In this document: piece after piece, positions 6,675 through 12,776 of the stretch
Layout of the letters: every line of letters starts with the position of its first letter
Numbering within the stretch: the stretch's first letter is position 1
NCBI GenBank assembly: GCA_043751595.1
Contig: JAYUZR010000048.1
Coordinates: forward strand, 1-17,305
Source of the DNA: JAYUZR01 sp043751595
GTDB taxonomy: Bacteria; Patescibacteriota; UBA1384; CAILIB01
Reading direction: 5' to 3'
DNA: 17,305 nucleotides
Notes under the pieces: model-generated
Database searches by the model: none
The model's input: the letters and a program-made list of their open reading frames with translations, nothing else
What the model was told of the DNA's origin: nothing
Translations under genes and position numbers: made by a program

Positions 6675-7850
6675 ATGCGCCGGTTCCCCCTATCCCCGCT
6701 TTGGCGGGGTCTCATCGTCCAACTCTTCCTGAGTTTATCGTTCGCGGTAACTGCAGGAAGCTATGTCACGTTTCTTTTAGCTCATGGCCTGAGCTACACG
6801 CAGGTCAACACGACCAACATCGTCTTCTTTAGCGTCAACCTGTTTGTGGAGCTCCCGACAGGGGTGTTTGCTGATAGATTTGGCCGTAGAAAAAGCATGA
6901 TCGCATCATGCTGGGTTCAGATGGCTGGACTTATCCTTTATGGACTGAGCACAACGCTCGCCCTGTTTTGCGTGGCAGAAGGAGTTCTTGCCGTTGGTCG
7001 CTGCCTAGCCAGTGGCGCTCTTCTCGCCTGGACTACCGATGCTCAACTACTGCGCGATCCTCAAACAGATCCCAAGCGAGTAAGTAATAGGATGCGGAAC
7101 ATGAAACACGCCAGTCTTGTAAGTGCCCCCATTCTGGGAGTATTAGCAACGGCGTACGACGTACGGTTAAGTTGGTTTTTTGCAGCCGCATTCATGGTGG
7201 CCTGCCTCATTGCGAGCATCTTTCTCTTAACCCGAGAAGGAGACCTAGCGAAAAAGCATCAAAAAACTACCTTGGAGCTGTTGGGCATGGTGGGAACTTC
7301 CTGGAAAAAGCACCCGCTTATCCGAGAATTGTTCATTGCCAGTGGCATGATTGCCATTGGTATTGCAGCACCCAACATGTTTTGGCAGCCGTTCTTTAAG
7401 AATGAACCTGCCCTGCGCCACATATACCCCCTTACCGGGAATATCATTGGATTGTTTCTGTTTCTGGGGAGCCTAGTCTACCCCCTACTCTCAAAGCTTC
7501 GGCCACGAGTACAGGTTCCGCTCTGTATGGCGGCAATCGGCCTGAGTGTTACCCTGTGTAGTATTCTGCCACTACCGCTCAGTTATGGGGTATTTCTGCT
7601 GCATGAAATCGTGCGCGGGATGACCCAAGGAGCCCAAGAAGGGCTAACCAACGAGCTAGCCAGTACCGAAGATCGGGCAACAATCCTTTCGGCCGAGCGT
7701 GTACCGAATCACTTTGGTGCACTAATTGGCCTGCTAGTAAGTGGTTTACTGGCGGACCATGTGAGTATGCGTTCAAGCTGGATGTTCTGCGGGGTGATTC
7801 TCGCAATCTCGGGAGTAGCACTTTTGTTTCAAGAAAGGAAAACAAAGTAG
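6675..7850 (+). CDS. Major facilitator superfamily transporter, drug-efflux type
   Basis: This 391-residue protein is hydrophobic throughout, with about a dozen membrane segments. An MFS motif A, GVFADRFGRRK (about residues 63-73), sits in the loop after the second segment. A central polar stretch around residues 190-215 (LTREGDLAKKHQKT) separates two halves of similar size. The length and the motif fit a proton-driven 12-TM exporter, but the substrate cannot be told from sequence. The start is well supported: AAGGAG (6661-6666) lies 8 bases before the ATG. It is the only plus-strand gene in the window. It has its own promoter, an attenuator-like leader and its own terminator, so it behaves as a single-gene unit. 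Uptake or antibiotic export are both possible; the leader layout favours an inducible exporter. Confidence 0.9.
   Translation: MRRFPLSPLWRGLIVQLFLSLSFAVTAGSYVTFLLAHGLSYTQVNTTNIVFFSVNLFVELPTGVFADRFGRRKSMIASCWVQMAGLILYGLSTTLALFCVAEGVLAVGRCLASGALLAWTTDAQLLRDPQTDPKRVSNRMRNMKHASLVSAPILGVLATAYDVRLSWFFAAAFMVACLIASIFLLTREGDLAKKHQKTTLELLGMVGTSWKKHPLIRELFIASGMIAIGIAAPNMFWQPFFKNEPALRHIYPLTGNIIGLFLFLGSLVYPLLSKLRPRVQVPLCMAAIGLSVTLCSILPLPLSYGVFLLHEIVRGMTQGAQEGLTNELASTEDRATILSAERVPNHFGALIGLLVSGLLADHVSMRSSWMFCGVILAISGVALLFQERKTK
6694..6709 (+). repeat. Perfect palindrome within the first codons of the MFS gene
   Basis: CCCCGC (6694-6699), a 4-base loop TTTG, then GCGGGG (6704-6709). It lies at codons 7-12 of the transporter and has no T run after it, so it is not a terminator. 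A hairpin this close to the start codon could slow early translation. Confidence 0.5.
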
Positions 7851-7860
7851 AAAAACGAAA

Positions 7861-7889
7861 AGTCGTCTGGCAGTGCCGGACGACTTTTT
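7861..7889 (+). terminator. Terminator of the MFS gene
   Basis: AGTCGTCTGGCA (7861-7872) pairs with TGCCGGACGACT (7874-7885), with one G-U pair, followed by a T run. An A-rich stretch precedes it, so it may also act on the minus strand. It starts 10 bases after the MFS stop codon. Confidence 0.88.
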
Positions 7890-7920
7890 CTGTACTAGCA
7901 AATGTTTGTCAAATAAAAAA

Positions 7921-7944
7921 ACCGCTCCTTTCGGAGCGGTTTTT
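7921..7944 (-). terminator. Terminator of the rplJ-rplL operon
   Basis: On the minus strand ACCGCTCC, a GAAA loop, then GGAGCGGT are followed by a run of T. It lies 16 bases after the rplL stop. T runs on both sides make it potentially bidirectional. Confidence 0.9.
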
Positions 7945-7960
7945 AGAGAGAAAAGTAAAA

Positions 7961-8347
7961 CTACTTAACCTCAACAGATGCGCCAACTGCCATAAGTTTT
8001 TCCTTAGCAGCGTCAGCTTCTTCTTTCTTAACACCCTTAAGAACTTGCTGTGGAGCACCATCAACAAGGTCCTTAGCTTCTTTAAGACCAAGATCAGCGC
8101 GAAGTTCGCGAACGGCCTTGATTACGTTGATCTTTTGATCACCAGCAGCAGCAAGAATAACGTCGAAGGCAGTCTGCTCTTCAACTGCTTCAGCAGCGCC
8201 ACCAGCAGCAGGCATAGCACCCATCATCATAGGAGCTGCAGCGGATACACCAAACTCTTCTTCTAGAGCTTTAACAAGCTTAGAAAGTTCAAGAGCGGTA
8301 AGGTTCTTGATCTGTTCGATCATTGCGTCGATAGTAGATTCAGCCAT
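7961..8347 (-). CDS. rplL: 50S ribosomal protein L7/L12
   Basis: This 128-residue protein has the L7/L12 layout. A helical N-terminal dimerisation domain (about 1-35, including LTALELSKLVKALEEEFGV) is followed by a flexible Ala/Gly/Met-rich hinge (about 36-57) and the globular C-terminal domain. The C-terminal domain holds the factor-binding helices (KINVIKAVRELRADLGLKEA and KDLVDGAPQQVLKGV). L7/L12 forms the ribosomal stalk on L10 and recruits GTPase factors such as EF-G, EF-Tu and IF2. The gene follows rplJ after 32 bases and is closed by a strong terminator. The start at 8347 matches the family. No Shine-Dalgarno sequence is visible before it. Confidence 0.97.
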   Translation of the reverse strand: MAESTIDAMIEQIKNLTALELSKLVKALEEEFGVSAAAPMMMGAMPAAGGAAEAVEEQTAFDVILAAAGDQKINVIKAVRELRADLGLKEAKDLVDGAPQQVLKGVKKEEADAAKEKLMAVGASVEVK

Positions 8348-8379
8348 GAGAGTAGCTTAAGTTAGACGAACAGTGGCGC

Positions 8380-8901
8380 TTAGGCCTGCTGCTCTTGGAT
8401 ACGAGTAAGAACGGTGACCAGTCCTCGCAGGTTGCCCTGAAGTACGGTAGCCAGGCCGCGAATAGGTGCCTGAAGTGTACCAAGAAGCTGTGCAACAAGT
8501 TGCTCGCGACTTGGAAGCTTGGAGAGCATCTCAACTTCTTTTGCGGTAACGAAAGAACCATTAACCAAACCACCAAGCACGGTAAGTGCTTCGATGTCTT
8601 TGGCGAAAGGTGCAACCGACTTTGCAGCGGCTACTTCGTCATCGAAACAGAAGACAAGAGCTACAGGCTGATCAAGCAATTCGGCGGGAACCTCGGCTTT
8701 AGCCTTGGCAAGAGCAAGCTTAAGCAGGGTGTTTTTAGCAACCTGGATACGCATACCCCCCTTGAATAGCTCGTCGCGAATAGCTTCGAACTCTCCAACC
8801 TTTACCCCTTGCACGGAGACAAGCACGGCAGACTTAGCCTGAGCTACGCTTTCGGTAAGCTCGGTAAGCATCTGCTCCTTCTGTGCGCGTGTCTTTGGCA
8901 T
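8380..8901 (-). CDS. rplJ: 50S ribosomal protein L10
   Basis: The 173-residue product starts MPKTRAQKEQMLTELTESVA and contains the family pattern RIQVAKNTLLKLAL in the rRNA-binding N-terminal domain. The C-terminal helical tail (LPSREQLVAQLLGTLQAPIR and on) binds L7/L12 dimers. L10 anchors the stalk at the base of the GTPase centre. As in most bacteria the gene is followed by rplL and preceded by a leader that can bind the L10-L12 complex. No Shine-Dalgarno sequence is visible; the ATG follows CCTAACCTTC. Length and start are typical. Confidence 0.97.
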   Translation of the reverse strand: MPKTRAQKEQMLTELTESVAQAKSAVLVSVQGVKVGEFEAIRDELFKGGMRIQVAKNTLLKLALAKAKAEVPAELLDQPVALVFCFDDEVAAAKSVAPFAKDIEALTVLGGLVNGSFVTAKEVEMLSKLPSREQLVAQLLGTLQAPIRGLATVLQGNLRGLVTVLTRIQEQQA

Positions 8902-9029
8902 GAAGGTTAGGTTAGGGATAAAACAAAAACCGCTCAGAACCTAAGCGGAAGTGCATGAACCCAAACGAGCGGAGTGTGGGAACGAATTATGCACCTCGGC
9001 GGGGCTTATTGGAGCCCGCTTTCTTAGGT
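8902..9029 (-). promoter_or_regulatory. L10-type ribosomal protein leader with antiterminator
   Basis: The expected transcript starts near 9029 with ACCTAAG (9023-9029). This is fully complementary to CTTAGGT (8939-8945), which lies in the 5' arm and loop of the attenuator terminator, so the two folds exclude each other. Between them are a GCGGG/CCCGC hairpin (about 8999-9020) and a long stem in which GAGGTGCAT pairs with ATGCACTTC. The overall plan (closing P1 helix, internal hairpins, then terminator or antiterminator) matches the known L10 leader of bacteria. In that leader the L10-L12 complex represses its own operon. Confidence 0.8.
8920..8948 (-). terminator. Attenuator terminator in the rplJ leader
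   Basis: On the minus strand CCGCTTAG pairs with CTGAGCGG around a GTT loop (8930-8948; one G-U pair). It is followed by TTTTTGTTTT (8920-8929), only 18 bases before the rplJ start codon. Confidence 0.85.
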
Positions 9030-9035
9030 GATCTG

Positions 9036-9064
9036 GTTATAGCAGATAGACTTGGCGCGCGCAA
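9036..9064 (-). promoter_or_regulatory. Promoter of the rplJ-rplL operon
   Basis: TATAAC (9036-9041) lies 17 bases after TTGCGC (9059-9064) on the minus strand. The start near 9029 falls on the first base of the leader's P1 helix, which supports the assignment. Confidence 0.7.
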
Positions 9065-9084
9065 CCAGTTTAGGGCGTGGCAAA

Positions 9085-9111
9085 GGCCCCCTCGCTCGCT
9101 GCGAAGGGGCC
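9085..9111 (-). terminator. Probable terminator of the GreA/Rnk-like gene
   Basis: An 11-bp stem with one mismatch (minus strand GGCCCCTTCGC and GCGAGGGGGCC) is followed by only TTT. It lies 42 bases after the stop codon at 9154. The hairpin is clear, but the short T run makes efficiency uncertain. Confidence 0.55.
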
Positions 9112-9153
9112 GTCTCCTTTTCAAACTTCAGCTGCTGGATCAGCTGGAAAGCT

Positions 9154-9681
9154 TTAGACTGGTCCTATTTTCAGAACCCTCAGTGTCTGATGATCTTTTT
9201 CCACTCGATAGGAAGTTAGATCACCAACCTTTTTCCCCAACAGAGCCTTCCCTATAGCGCCGTCGAATGAAACCCACCCTTCAGACGTTCCATTTTCACG
9301 ATGGACACAACTACTACCGAGCAGTATGTCATCTTCATCACATTTAAGTTCATCATCAGGAAGGACTTCGGCTTGCTTCTTACCCTTAGGTAGCCAGCGA
9401 ACCTTCACCCGAGTGCCAATCTGAGCGGTATCGAATACCGTTGGTGGATTAACTAATACCGCATTAACAAACTGGTAATGAAGACCGCTATACACAACAG
9501 ACTGAACATCTGCCTGCTGCATAACGGCTGCACCTCCAGGGTTGGTGTACCCGCAAACAGGATTACTCCCCTCTTTGCGTATGTCATCACGACCCTTCTC
9601 CATCTTAGCTTTTTCAGCCTCAATGAGACCCACTAGCGCGCTATAATCTTCCGGAAGGAAGAAAAGCGACATATTACTCAT
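9154..9681 (-). CDS. GreA/GreB C-terminal-domain (Rnk-like) protein
   Basis: The C-terminal half (about residues 88-175) resembles the FKBP-like domain of GreA/GreB. It opens with IGTRVKVRWLPKGKK, has WVSFDGAIGKALLGKKVGDL where GreA has its SPIARALIGKxxGD signature, and ends LRVLKIGPV. In that family the domain binds RNA polymerase near the secondary channel. The N-terminal half is unlike GreA. Only a short helix (about 14-38) is seen, without the long coiled coil or the acidic tip residues needed for transcript cleavage. Cys residues occur at 43, 114 and 125. The start at 9681 is chosen because GGAGGT lies 7 bases upstream, one of the few clear Shine-Dalgarno sites here. A longer frame to 9729 exists but includes that site. 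A Rnk-like RNA polymerase regulator is the best guess. Confidence 0.7.
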   Translation of the reverse strand: MSNMSLFFLPEDYSALVGLIEAEKAKMEKGRDDIRKEGSNPVCGYTNPGGAAVMQQADVQSVVYSGLHYQFVNAVLVNPPTVFDTAQIGTRVKVRWLPKGKKQAEVLPDDELKCDEDDILLGSSCVHRENGTSEGWVSFDGAIGKALLGKKVGDLTSYRVEKDHQTLRVLKIGPV

Positions 9682-9700
9682 AACTACTACCTCCAGGAAA

Positions 9701-9729
9701 CTTTTAACATTCATTTCATCTGAAATCAA
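9701..9729 (-). promoter_or_regulatory. Possible promoter of the GreA/Rnk-like gene
   Basis: TTGATT (9724-9729) and TAAAAG (9701-9706) are 17 bases apart on the minus strand, each matching 4 of 6 consensus bases. They sit between the rplA terminator and the gene's Shine-Dalgarno site, where a promoter is needed. Confidence 0.4.
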
Positions 9730-9744
9730 GGGCTCATAGCCAAC

Positions 9745-9772
9745 AAAAAAAGCCCTGGCCGAAGCCAGGGCT
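9745..9772 (-). terminator. Terminator of the prfB-ybaB-pth-rplA operon
   Basis: On the minus strand AGCCCTGGC, a TTCG loop, and GCCAGGGCT are followed by a run of T. The perfect 9-bp stem with a UUCG tetraloop lies 20 bases after the rplA stop. Confidence 0.92.
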
Positions 9773-9792
9773 TTTTCTAAAGTGCAGCTAAG

Positions 9793-10653
9793 TTACTTAG
9801 CAACCACTACGCGAACTGAAGGTCCCATGGTAGGAGCGGCAACGATAGACATTACCTTTGCAGTAACCAGTGCCTGCATAAGAACGTTGTAGTTCTCGAG
9901 AAGCTTCTCGGTGGAGAATGAAACCTTACCGATACTAAGGTGGATTACCCCAGTTTTATCGGCGCGGTATTCGACACGGCCAGAGTTGATCTCGGCCATG
10001 GTAGCTTCGATGTTATCGGTAACGGTACCAGCCTTTGGAGAAGGCATCAGACCCTTAGGTCCAAGAATCTTGGCGAACTTAGCAAGCTTTGGCATCTGAG
10101 CTGGAGTGGCAAGCAGAACATCGAAGTTGAAGGTGCCAGCAGCAAGTTCTTCGAGAACTTCGTCGGTAGCAGCAACTACTTTTCGAGTCTTACCATTTCC
10201 GTTTGGAAGTACCACGGTTCCGCGAACGGCTTCGCCCTTGGTAACAATGTGTAGCTCTACAGCGGCATCAAAAGAAGCAGTAGAAAGTTCTTTCACAAGA
10301 GCCAGAGCTTCTTCTGGGGTGTAGCGCTTGGTGCGATCTACAAGTGCAACTACCGCGCGGTACTTCTTGCCACGAAGGCGAAGAGGATCGAGTACCTTAG
10401 CTAGAGCAGCTGGGGTATCTTTGGTAGCCTCGCGCTCAGCGGCTGCGCGCTTCGCTTTTTCAGAAGTGCTTTCGCGGTTCTTGTGTTTGCGATCAGCTTC
10501 AACTTCTTCGCCTTCCATTTCCATGGCAGTAGCGGTTTCGTTATCGGTGTTCATGGCAGAATCTTCTGCTGCATGCACCTCGGCGGTATCGGTCTCGGCT
10601 TCTACAGCCTGATCTTCGAATACTGCCTCATCTTGGATAGTTTCATCCTGCAT
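9793..10653 (-). CDS. rplA: 50S ribosomal protein L1 with long acidic N-terminal extension
   Basis: From about residue 93 the protein follows L1: LRGKKYRAVVALVDRTKRY, then VELHIVTKGEAVRGTVVLPN, then AKILGPKGLMPSPKAGTVT, and ends SIVAAPTMGPSVRVVVAK. L1 binds 23S rRNA at the mobile E-site stalk and can repress its own mRNA. The first 92 residues are extra for the family (L1 is usually about 230 residues; this is 286). They are very acidic up to about residue 55, then Lys/Arg/Ala-rich (KHKNRESTSEKAKRAAAERE). The start at 10653 is supported by AAGGAGG just upstream; a frame open to 10701 would overlap pth. The gene is the last of the prfB-ybaB-pth-rplA group rather than next to rplK, which is not in the window. 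Confidence 0.95.
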   Translation of the reverse strand: MQDETIQDEAVFEDQAVEAETDTAEVHAAEDSAMNTDNETATAMEMEGEEVEADRKHKNRESTSEKAKRAAAEREATKDTPAALAKVLDPLRLRGKKYRAVVALVDRTKRYTPEEALALVKELSTASFDAAVELHIVTKGEAVRGTVVLPNGNGKTRKVVAATDEVLEELAAGTFNFDVLLATPAQMPKLAKFAKILGPKGLMPSPKAGTVTDNIEATMAEINSGRVEYRADKTGVIHLSIGKVSFSTEKLLENYNVLMQALVTAKVMSIVAAPTMGPSVRVVVAK

Positions 10654-10684
10654 AGGGCCTCCTTGTGGTACAAACGCGGGCGGG

Positions 10685-11284
10685 TTACGCCTCGCTCCCA
10701 CTAATTACGGGGTTGGGTTGAGCTAGATGACGAGTAGTGCAAGCAATCTCGCCAGTCGCAAGCCACCCTACCAGATCTGGTAGGAGTTCGTCAATTGCTT
10801 TGAGGGTGTTTTTTTGGTCTTCAGGTGCCTGGGGGCGAAGTACGTACTCATCGAGCGGTGGTTGCTGCTCTCGCTCGATACCAGTTTGAGCATATAAGCC
10901 CACACCAACCCGCACTTGCAAGAAGGGAGTATCAGGTAAATGCTGTAAAAATGATTTAAGACCGTTGTGTCCCCCATCGCCCCCACCCTGCCGCACGCGC
11001 ACGGTACCCGGCTTAAGGTAAACATCGTCGGAGACGACACAAATATCTTCAAGCGGTAGTTGGAAGAAGCGAATATACTCTGCCAAGCTTTTACCCGAAA
11101 TATTCATAAACTCTTGGGGCTTGCAGAGCTTTCCGCCTGGGACAATCGCGGTCTGTACTCCCCGCCACTGCTCCCAGTGTGCACCCTGCTTAGCAGCTAG
11201 CGAATCAAGCACCCAAAAGCCTGCATTGTGCCGTGTAGCATCAAACTTGACTCCTGGATTTCCTAAACCTACCAGCAGGCGCAT
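10685..11284 (-). CDS. pth: Peptidyl-tRNA hydrolase
   Basis: Pth frees tRNA from peptidyl-tRNAs that drop off ribosomes. This 199-residue protein has the family residues: GLGNPG with Asn9, RHNAGF with the catalytic His19, KPQEFMNISG with Asn61, VVSDDVYLKPG with Asp86, and GGGDGGHNGL with Asn107. The C-terminal tail (about residues 175-199) is slightly long and Pro-containing. The ATG lies 5 bases after the ybaB stop, and rplA starts 31 bases after its own stop, so it is within a translation-linked operon. No Shine-Dalgarno sequence is visible. Confidence 0.96.
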   Translation of the reverse strand: MRLLVGLGNPGVKFDATRHNAGFWVLDSLAAKQGAHWEQWRGVQTAIVPGGKLCKPQEFMNISGKSLAEYIRFFQLPLEDICVVSDDVYLKPGTVRVRQGGGDGGHNGLKSFLQHLPDTPFLQVRVGVGLYAQTGIEREQQPPLDEYVLRPQAPEDQKNTLKAIDELLPDLVGWLATGEIACTTRHLAQPNPVISGSEA

Positions 11285-11289
11285 AAGAA

Positions 11290-11610
11290 TTAGCGACCGG
11301 TAAGACCGGCTGGAAGTTTAAGATCGCCCATCAGCTTCTGTGCTTCTGTAGCCTGCACTTCTTGTGCCTTAGAAATAGCCTGGGTAAGTACCTTGGTAAG
11401 CTCTTTCTCTAGATCGCGCTTCTTATCAGCCGAAAGCCACTGCTCCCCTACTTTAAGATCGGTAAGGTGCAGGTTACCGTTAAAAACCACTTTAATACTG
11501 CCATCCTGAGAACTTGCCTCTACCTCGAGTTCTTTAAGGGCTTTTTGGGCAGCTTGGGCTTTTTTTACAAGATCGTAGGTCTCTTTAGATTTAGCGAACA
11601 TGTTAGCCAT
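11290..11610 (-). CDS. YbaB/EbfC family nucleoid-associated protein
   Basis: The 106-residue protein has the YbaB/EbfC plan. An N-terminal helix (KSKETYDLVKKAQAAQKALK) leads into a beta-hairpin region (EVEASSQDGSIKVVFNGNLH) and then helical segments (SADKKRDLEKELTKVLTQAI) with a short tail. Family members are small dimers that bind DNA and are often encoded next to recR or dnaX; here the neighbours are prfB and pth instead. It begins 10 bases after the prfB stop and ends 5 bases before pth. Role in nucleoid structure is from the family, not from this sequence. Confidence 0.88.
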   Translation of the reverse strand: MANMFAKSKETYDLVKKAQAAQKALKELEVEASSQDGSIKVVFNGNLHLTDLKVGEQWLSADKKRDLEKELTKVLTQAISKAQEVQATEAQKLMGDLKLPAGLTGR

Positions 11611-11620
11611 AGTCGTATCG

Positions 11621-12694
11621 TTATGATTGTTGAGTTGCTTGCCAGGTTAAGTACCCTTCGATGAAGGGAGTAATTTTACCATCGAGCACAGCGGGAGTAT
11701 CTGATGTTTCTACCTCGGTGCGATGATCTTTAACCATTTGATAGGGCTGAAGAACGGTTGAGCGGATCTGATTCCCCCAACTTCCTTCTTTTAGCTCACC
11801 TCGGAGCATAGCACGTTCTTCCACCGATCGCAGCTCGGAGAGCTTGGCTAGACGTGCCTGCAAGATCTTCATGGCAGTTGCCTTATTTTGATGCTGACTC
11901 CGCTCATTTTGGACTGCCACCACAATACCCGATGGCAAGTGCGTAATGCGCACAGCGGAATCGGTTGTATTTACCCCCTGCCCTCCCTTGCCTGAAGCCC
12001 TGTACACATCGATGCGGAGATCATCATCGTTAATGGGCGCCTCTTCTGATGCTTCGAGTACCGGCAACACCTCGAGCAAGGCAAAACTCGTTTGGCGCAG
12101 GCTTTTAGCATTAAACGGCGAAAGGCGAACCAGGCGATGGACTCCCCCCTCCCCCTTTAGCAAGCCGTAGGCAAACCGACCAGTAACTTCGATGGTGGCC
12201 GACTTAAGACCGGCTTCTTCGGCGTCGGTTTTATCCACTAATTCTGCTTTCCATTTTGAACGATCGAGCCCAAGCGGACGGGATGAAGCCGCCTCGGTAC
12301 TCCCCTGTTCTACAAAGCGCAAGTATTGGCGCAGCAGCATGGCTGCCCAATCTTGTGCATCTACCCCACCCGTGCCAGCATGGATACTAATAAGAGCACC
12401 GGCGGTATCGTGCGGGCCAGAGAGCAAGGCGCGGCGCTCGAGCGTAACTAGCTCTTTTTCTGCATCGTCTAACTCCCCTTCTGCCAAAAGAAGCTCGAGA
12501 AGCTCGAGCTGCCCAATAAGCCCGGCAACATCGGCATCTTCTGCCATTAAGATTACTGCGCGCGATTGATCCTCCCACAGTGCAGGGTCTTGGGTAAGCT
12601 CTTTAAGCTCAGAAGCTCGAAGCCGCAACTGCTCGAGATTGAAGAGTTGCAGGAGGCGTTGGTAGCGGGTTTCTAGTAGTGTGGAATCGGCCAT
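11621..12694 (-). CDS. prfB: Peptide chain release factor 2, no programmed frameshift
   Basis: RF2 reads UAA and UGA stop codons and triggers peptide release. The 357-residue protein has the SPF codon-recognition tripeptide (192-194, in VRLSPFNA) and the catalytic GGQ (237-239, in SGKGGQGVN). The N-terminal region is continuous from MADSTLLETRYQRLLQLFNL to ELTQDPALWED, so the in-frame UGA autoregulatory frameshift seen in many prfB genes is absent. The presence of RF2 means UGA is probably a stop here. The gene starts 37 bases after a terminator, and a weak -10-like TAGAGT (12705-12710) would give a very short leader. No Shine-Dalgarno sequence is present. It is the first gene of the prfB-ybaB-pth-rplA group. 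Confidence 0.97.
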   Translation of the reverse strand: MADSTLLETRYQRLLQLFNLEQLRLRASELKELTQDPALWEDQSRAVILMAEDADVAGLIGQLELLELLLAEGELDDAEKELVTLERRALLSGPHDTAGALISIHAGTGGVDAQDWAAMLLRQYLRFVEQGSTEAASSRPLGLDRSKWKAELVDKTDAEEAGLKSATIEVTGRFAYGLLKGEGGVHRLVRLSPFNAKSLRQTSFALLEVLPVLEASEEAPINDDDLRIDVYRASGKGGQGVNTTDSAVRITHLPSGIVVAVQNERSQHQNKATAMKILQARLAKLSELRSVEERAMLRGELKEGSWGNQIRSTVLQPYQMVKDHRTEVETSDTPAVLDGKITPFIEGYLTWQATQQS

Positions 12695-12726
12695 TTCAAG
12701 ACGTACTCTAGCAGGTTTAGGGATAA

Positions 12727-12751
12727 GAAAAACCGCCCCACATGAGGCGGT
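12727..12751 (-). terminator. Terminator of the surface-protein operon
   Basis: On the minus strand ACCGCCTC pairs with GGGGCGGT (one T-G pair, ATGT loop) and is followed by TTTTTC. It starts 25 bases after the stop codon of the LPKTG protein. Confidence 0.88.
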
Positions 12752-12776
12752 ATTCTTAAATCACCGAATAAAACTC

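Noticed and set aside
9121..9150. CAGCTG inverted repeat after the GreA/Rnk-like gene as a terminator
   Set aside because: The stem is short and AT-rich downstream bases do not form a T run; the larger hairpin at 9085-9111 is the better candidate.
10106..10612. Plus-strand open frames opposite rplA
   Set aside because: They are shadows of the Ala/Glu-rich rplA coding strand, rich in Ser/Ala/Arg, with no start signals.
11946..12569. Plus-strand open frames opposite prfB
   Set aside because: They are antisense shadows of prfB, with Ser/Arg-rich low-complexity products.
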